A stretch of 64,000 nucleotides of DNA from Sthenelais limicola (Eukaryota > Annelida > Polychaeta > Phyllodocida > Sigalionidae). The number at the start of each line of letters is the position of its first letter. Positions within the stretch are counted from its first letter, which is position 1. Where the stretch lies: assembly GCA_942159475.1 (NCBI GenBank), contig OW804094.1, positions 61,934,966 to 61,998,965 on the forward strand, given 5' to 3'. The notes beneath the pieces were generated by a model, which worked only from the letters and a program-made list of their open reading frames with translations, had not been told where the DNA came from and made no database searches. Positions 60,666 through 64,000 of this stretch are shown here, piece by piece. The position numbers and the translations under genes are program-made.

Positions 60666-63116
60666 CTATAGTAGAGAGGAGACACAGGCCTCTATGGATT
60701 CCCTGTAGTCGATTGGGGTCTCGAGATATTGGAGCACCGCTAAGCTCTGCCAGTCACCCAATTTTTGAATGTCTGGTAAAGTCATGCCACATGTATGTAG
60801 ATAAGTCGCAGAACCCCGCCTCAGGCTATGTAGACCCACATCTTTGTCCAAACCAGCAGCAGAGGCCCGCGACTTGAGGCTACCCAAGGCTGAAGTGTAA
60901 GGCACTGGAGCCCCTCCTGTCGTGGAGATCAAGGGAGAGGAGGATGGAGCTGGAAACCTCTGATGCAAGATCTGGAGAACTTTGAAGAGGCATAGGCATG
61001 AGGAACACTTTCTCACAGGAATAACATATTTCCTCGATCCATGCTGGTCGGTCTTGGATTTTACAGATACATAACACCCCACAACATATCACCAGAGAAC
61101 GACATATCGCTTCTGAGTAGTAGGTGACGATTATCAGAGGTAGAGAATACATGACATTTTCTCAGAAGAGTCCTGAAGCATAGCACCATCCCTACCCAGG
61201 TGGCAAATTCCAAGGACAAAGACAGGTTCATACATTGAAACATTAATTTTAAGTCGGCTGGGAGCTGGGGATCTTTTGGATCAGAGACAGAGCCTGACCG
61301 CCTGCAGACGCCCTTTAACACCAGCTGTAGTATGAAGTCCTCCCAAAGGTCCAAGCCACCATGAAGCTTAGACAGATGGTTCAGTGCCGACAGGGTATTG
61401 TTGATGGTACTATAGGCCTGTAGTTTGACCGATGACATGTGTTGTATTGTCTGCTACCGTATCTGGGTCAGCCTGACCCAATTGTTCCTCCCATGATGCA
61501 TCGGGAAGGCCATGCTGCTTCCGCCCAGCTCACGACGAGGCATGCCATTTTAACTCCTCCACTTTTTCATCCAGCATCCCTATAATGAAGATACACATGT
61601 TGGTAACAGTACAATGTCATGGCGATGGCATACATGAAATAGGAACTTCAAGTTGTCGACTAAATGGGGGCATAAGGCACGTCCACAGTGTATCATGTGA
61701 ACTGCAGCCAAACCAGGACCCCTCGGCCATTTAACTCCCTTGACACATAACGGGACATAGCATATGTAAAGGTAGCCAGCTCTCTGGCAGAAGGGGCACC
61801 GAAACAGCAGGAGTATGTGAGGCACTCCTAGGAAGTCCTTGAACCCAATGAATTTGGAGGATGTGGACTCCATGAAATGGCTGATACATGAGAAACCGTT
61901 CAATGATGAGGAAAAGGCTGTAGCTGAAACCCTGTGGGCATAATCCACCGAGGTATTGGTAGGCGACAGGATGGGTCTGGAACCATTGCAGGACTGAACA
62001 TGATGATGCCACCATGATAAATCCGAGAATAAAAGTTTGGGTAGTAAGACCCTACCGCTGTCTGGGAGGGCCCGCAACATATTAAACACCTCATTTAAAT
62101 ACACCCAGCCAAGGGGGATTACTTTCGCACAATGATTTAAATATCCAGACAGTTTCTGTAGTTGTACTTAGATGCCCTCTTCCTATTCTCAGACTCCAGG
62201 CAGATCACTTTGTCCACAGGAAGGCTGATGGTCATACTTGAAGAATCGATGTCAATGCCTAGGAAGCGACATAGGGTATCAGGGAAACACAACTTGGCCC
62301 AGGCAATATAGAAGCCCAGGGTCCAAAGAGTCTTGATTAAATGTGTCTGGACAGCCAAGCCAGTGGATGGGCTATCTCCCCAACAAAAAAAATCATCGAG
62401 ATAGCAATATATATGTAGTCCCTGACGACGTAAACATCTTGCAATGGCATCCGTTATCCTGCTAAACACAAAGAGGGCAGCCCTGGCACCAAAGCATATA
62501 TTGTTGTCAGTCAGGAATACATTTTCTGACCAAATTGTCCACCATAGGCCAAACAACTGTCTCTCGGAGGGGTGGATCTGGAGAGATCTATAGGCAGAAG
62601 AGGGCATTATATCAAGCAGGTCATCAAGCTGTAAAAATTAAATTTTGAGGTCACAGCTGAAGTAAAGTTATTTAGAGATATATTGTCAGGTTTACTACAA
62701 TCGGTTATTGAACGATATTTCCCATTGGGCTTAGGGACCGCCGCTAAGTGGTGGTCTCTCCTGGTCTCAGCTGCGTGATTCCCACTGCACAGACCTCACA
62801 CATGTTGACGCTTACAATGTTCCCCACATTTCTTAGGGTGACTTGGCATATTGAACATCCAGCAAACATGTCTATGTCACTTGTGGAATGATCCTCCAAT
62901 TTTTTTCAGCTTTGATTCTGGTGCGTTTAAGATTTTGTCCAACAATTCACTATGAAGCATAGTGCAATCGGGCAGTTCAGATCTGACATTCCCCAAGCAA
63001 TTTTTTCTTGATTTATTGTCTGCTCGAAGAAAGTTCTGCCCGGCTGGCTGCCTGCTGTTAAGACGCTGACGTCTCTTACGTTCTTGTTTCATCACTTCCA
63101 GAAAGCTGGTTTGCCG
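60666..63116 (-). pseudogene. third DIRS element, decayed (Gag end, RT, RNase H, recombinase)
   Basis: On the minus strand: Gag C-terminus with the DIRS Cys cluster (CWMFNMPSHPKKCGEHCKR, 62870-62800, in phase with the frame at 63095-62877 but with two TGA stops); RT start (PKPNGKYRSITDCSKPDN, about 62740-62690); RT core with CFGARAALFVFSRI and CYLDDF (62607-62137); decayed RNase H with SDLSWWHHHV (62104-61580); recombinase with YSTINNTLSALNHLSKLHGG (61420-61360), VKSKTDQHGS, HSLRRGSATYLH and GDWQSLAVLQYL (60760-60710). Several frameshifts. No A/B repeats or ends were found. Confidence 0.85.
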
Positions 63117-63119
63117 CTC

Positions 63120-64000
63120 ACCGATTTATAAGATACCGATGTGACTCATAAATTCTCTAAGTCTAAAACTGGTCTAAGTCTAAGACTAAGGCTAAGTAAG
63201 TCTAAGGAATGGTTAGATCAAATTGGGTATTTCTCGAAAGAAAGAGTTAAGGTGATACTAAAACAGTGAGTTTAAGGATGATCGTGGGTATTTCTCAGTT
63301 ACCAAAAACGGCGGGGATTTTACGACATTGACCATGTTCATATTTACTGATTTTCGGATTATTTCTTTGGCTAGTGATCTTCAGTAGTTATATAGAACCA
63401 CTCCTGAGGATTGAACAGATTAGTATATGGTTTTTTTCTTGTTTGTTATTGTTTTACGACACCATAAGCCACATTGTTTACATCAAGATTCGTAGCTATT
63501 CTACTGAGCGTTTTTATGAAAAACGGCCGGGGTTTTTTTTTAAGAAAAAAGTTTAGCTATTGGGTAAAGGCTTCTGACATACAGGGACAAAAGTATAATA
63601 GAAAATGCTAAGCTGACATATCAGTTTTGAATGATAATGTCTGCCTGTCAATCCAGGTGGAGGTGATCTGTCAGTCATTCTCACCCACTGCACTGTCAAG
63701 TTTGGGGGCGTGCAGCTCCTAAAGTAATCGGGAAACCACCAAAATTTTCTTGTTATTTTCAGAAAATATATTCTTTAAACTATGATATACTAAAGAATCA
63801 GCCAACTGTATTTACAATGTATGGTTTAAAATGGATAAAACGTTTCAAAAACGCCCTTTTCTCCATAGACGGCCATATTGAATTAATTGAATAACTTTTT
63901 ATTTTCAAACGGAAATAGCAAAAAATCTAGTTCTAATCTTAGTTCTCTCCCTTGCTTTTACACTTTTACATTTAATGTATCATTTGGACTTTCTTCCTAA
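63120..64000. other. non-coding right end
   Basis: No gene or element recognised. Short repeats of TAAGTCTAAG-type words occur at 63155-63205. Confidence 0.5.

Overview
The window looks like a piece of a marine invertebrate genome, possibly a mollusc. It holds one intron-containing SLC25A42-type mitochondrial carrier gene. The rest is largely mobile DNA of kinds common in such genomes: Ty3/Gypsy, a Steamer-like short-LTR Gypsy, PAT/DIRS tyrosine-recombinase retroelements, Penelope-like elements with hammerhead ribozymes, CR1-like LINE relics and TTAA-flanked (piggyBac-like) short elements. No marker fixes the species. All family names below come from motif recognition by eye; no search was run.

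Layout. 1-2.7 kb: non-coding, with a TTAA-bounded 0.9-kb element carrying CRE/TATA-like motifs and a palindromic tandem repeat. 2.7-12.4 kb (minus): a large Gypsy element with intact gag and pol, a 40-nt +1-frame overlap between them, and unrecognised ORFs downstream of pol that look spliced; only one candidate LTR is visible. 12.5-14.2 kb: nested TIR elements. 15.2-16.4 kb (plus): a 398-residue protein made of eleven ~36-residue repeats, probably a host gene. 16.4-20 kb: non-coding, with a TTAA-flanked 1.1-kb element.

20.3-36.6 kb: a nest of insertions. A CR1-like LINE relic carries a 161-bp hammerhead-ribozyme insert with a 13-bp target duplication. Next to it, a PAT-type DIRS element (minus) is recognised by split direct repeats (A1 at 36.6 kb, B1/A2 at 27.5 kb, B2 at 21.0 kb). 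It has been invaded by a 5.2-kb Steamer-like Gypsy (inside its recombinase), by a Penelope fragment with a ribozyme and 15-bp target duplication, and by a 4.85-kb TIR element. That TIR element contains another LINE relic, itself split by a TTAA element and a 2.1-kb TIR element. At several junctions the broken reading frame can be followed across the insertion.

36.6-45.9 kb: host DNA with the carrier gene (minus, seven coding exons, 343 codons). 45.9-58.8 kb (plus): an internally deleted PAT-type element (A1, RNase H, recombinase, B1, A2, B2) whose A2 repeat is split by a young 10.8-kb Gypsy with near-identical 422/423-bp LTRs. That Gypsy has gag, pol and, downstream of pol, a 2.7-kb frame broken by a single stop: a zinc-finger half and a coiled-coil half of unknown function. 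58.8-64 kb: non-coding sequence and a third, decayed DIRS element (minus).

The best candidates for something undescribed are the post-pol ORFs of the two Gypsy elements, the relic GIY-YIG-plus-C2H2 frame lying between A2 and B2 of the PAT element, and the 161-bp mobile ribozyme.
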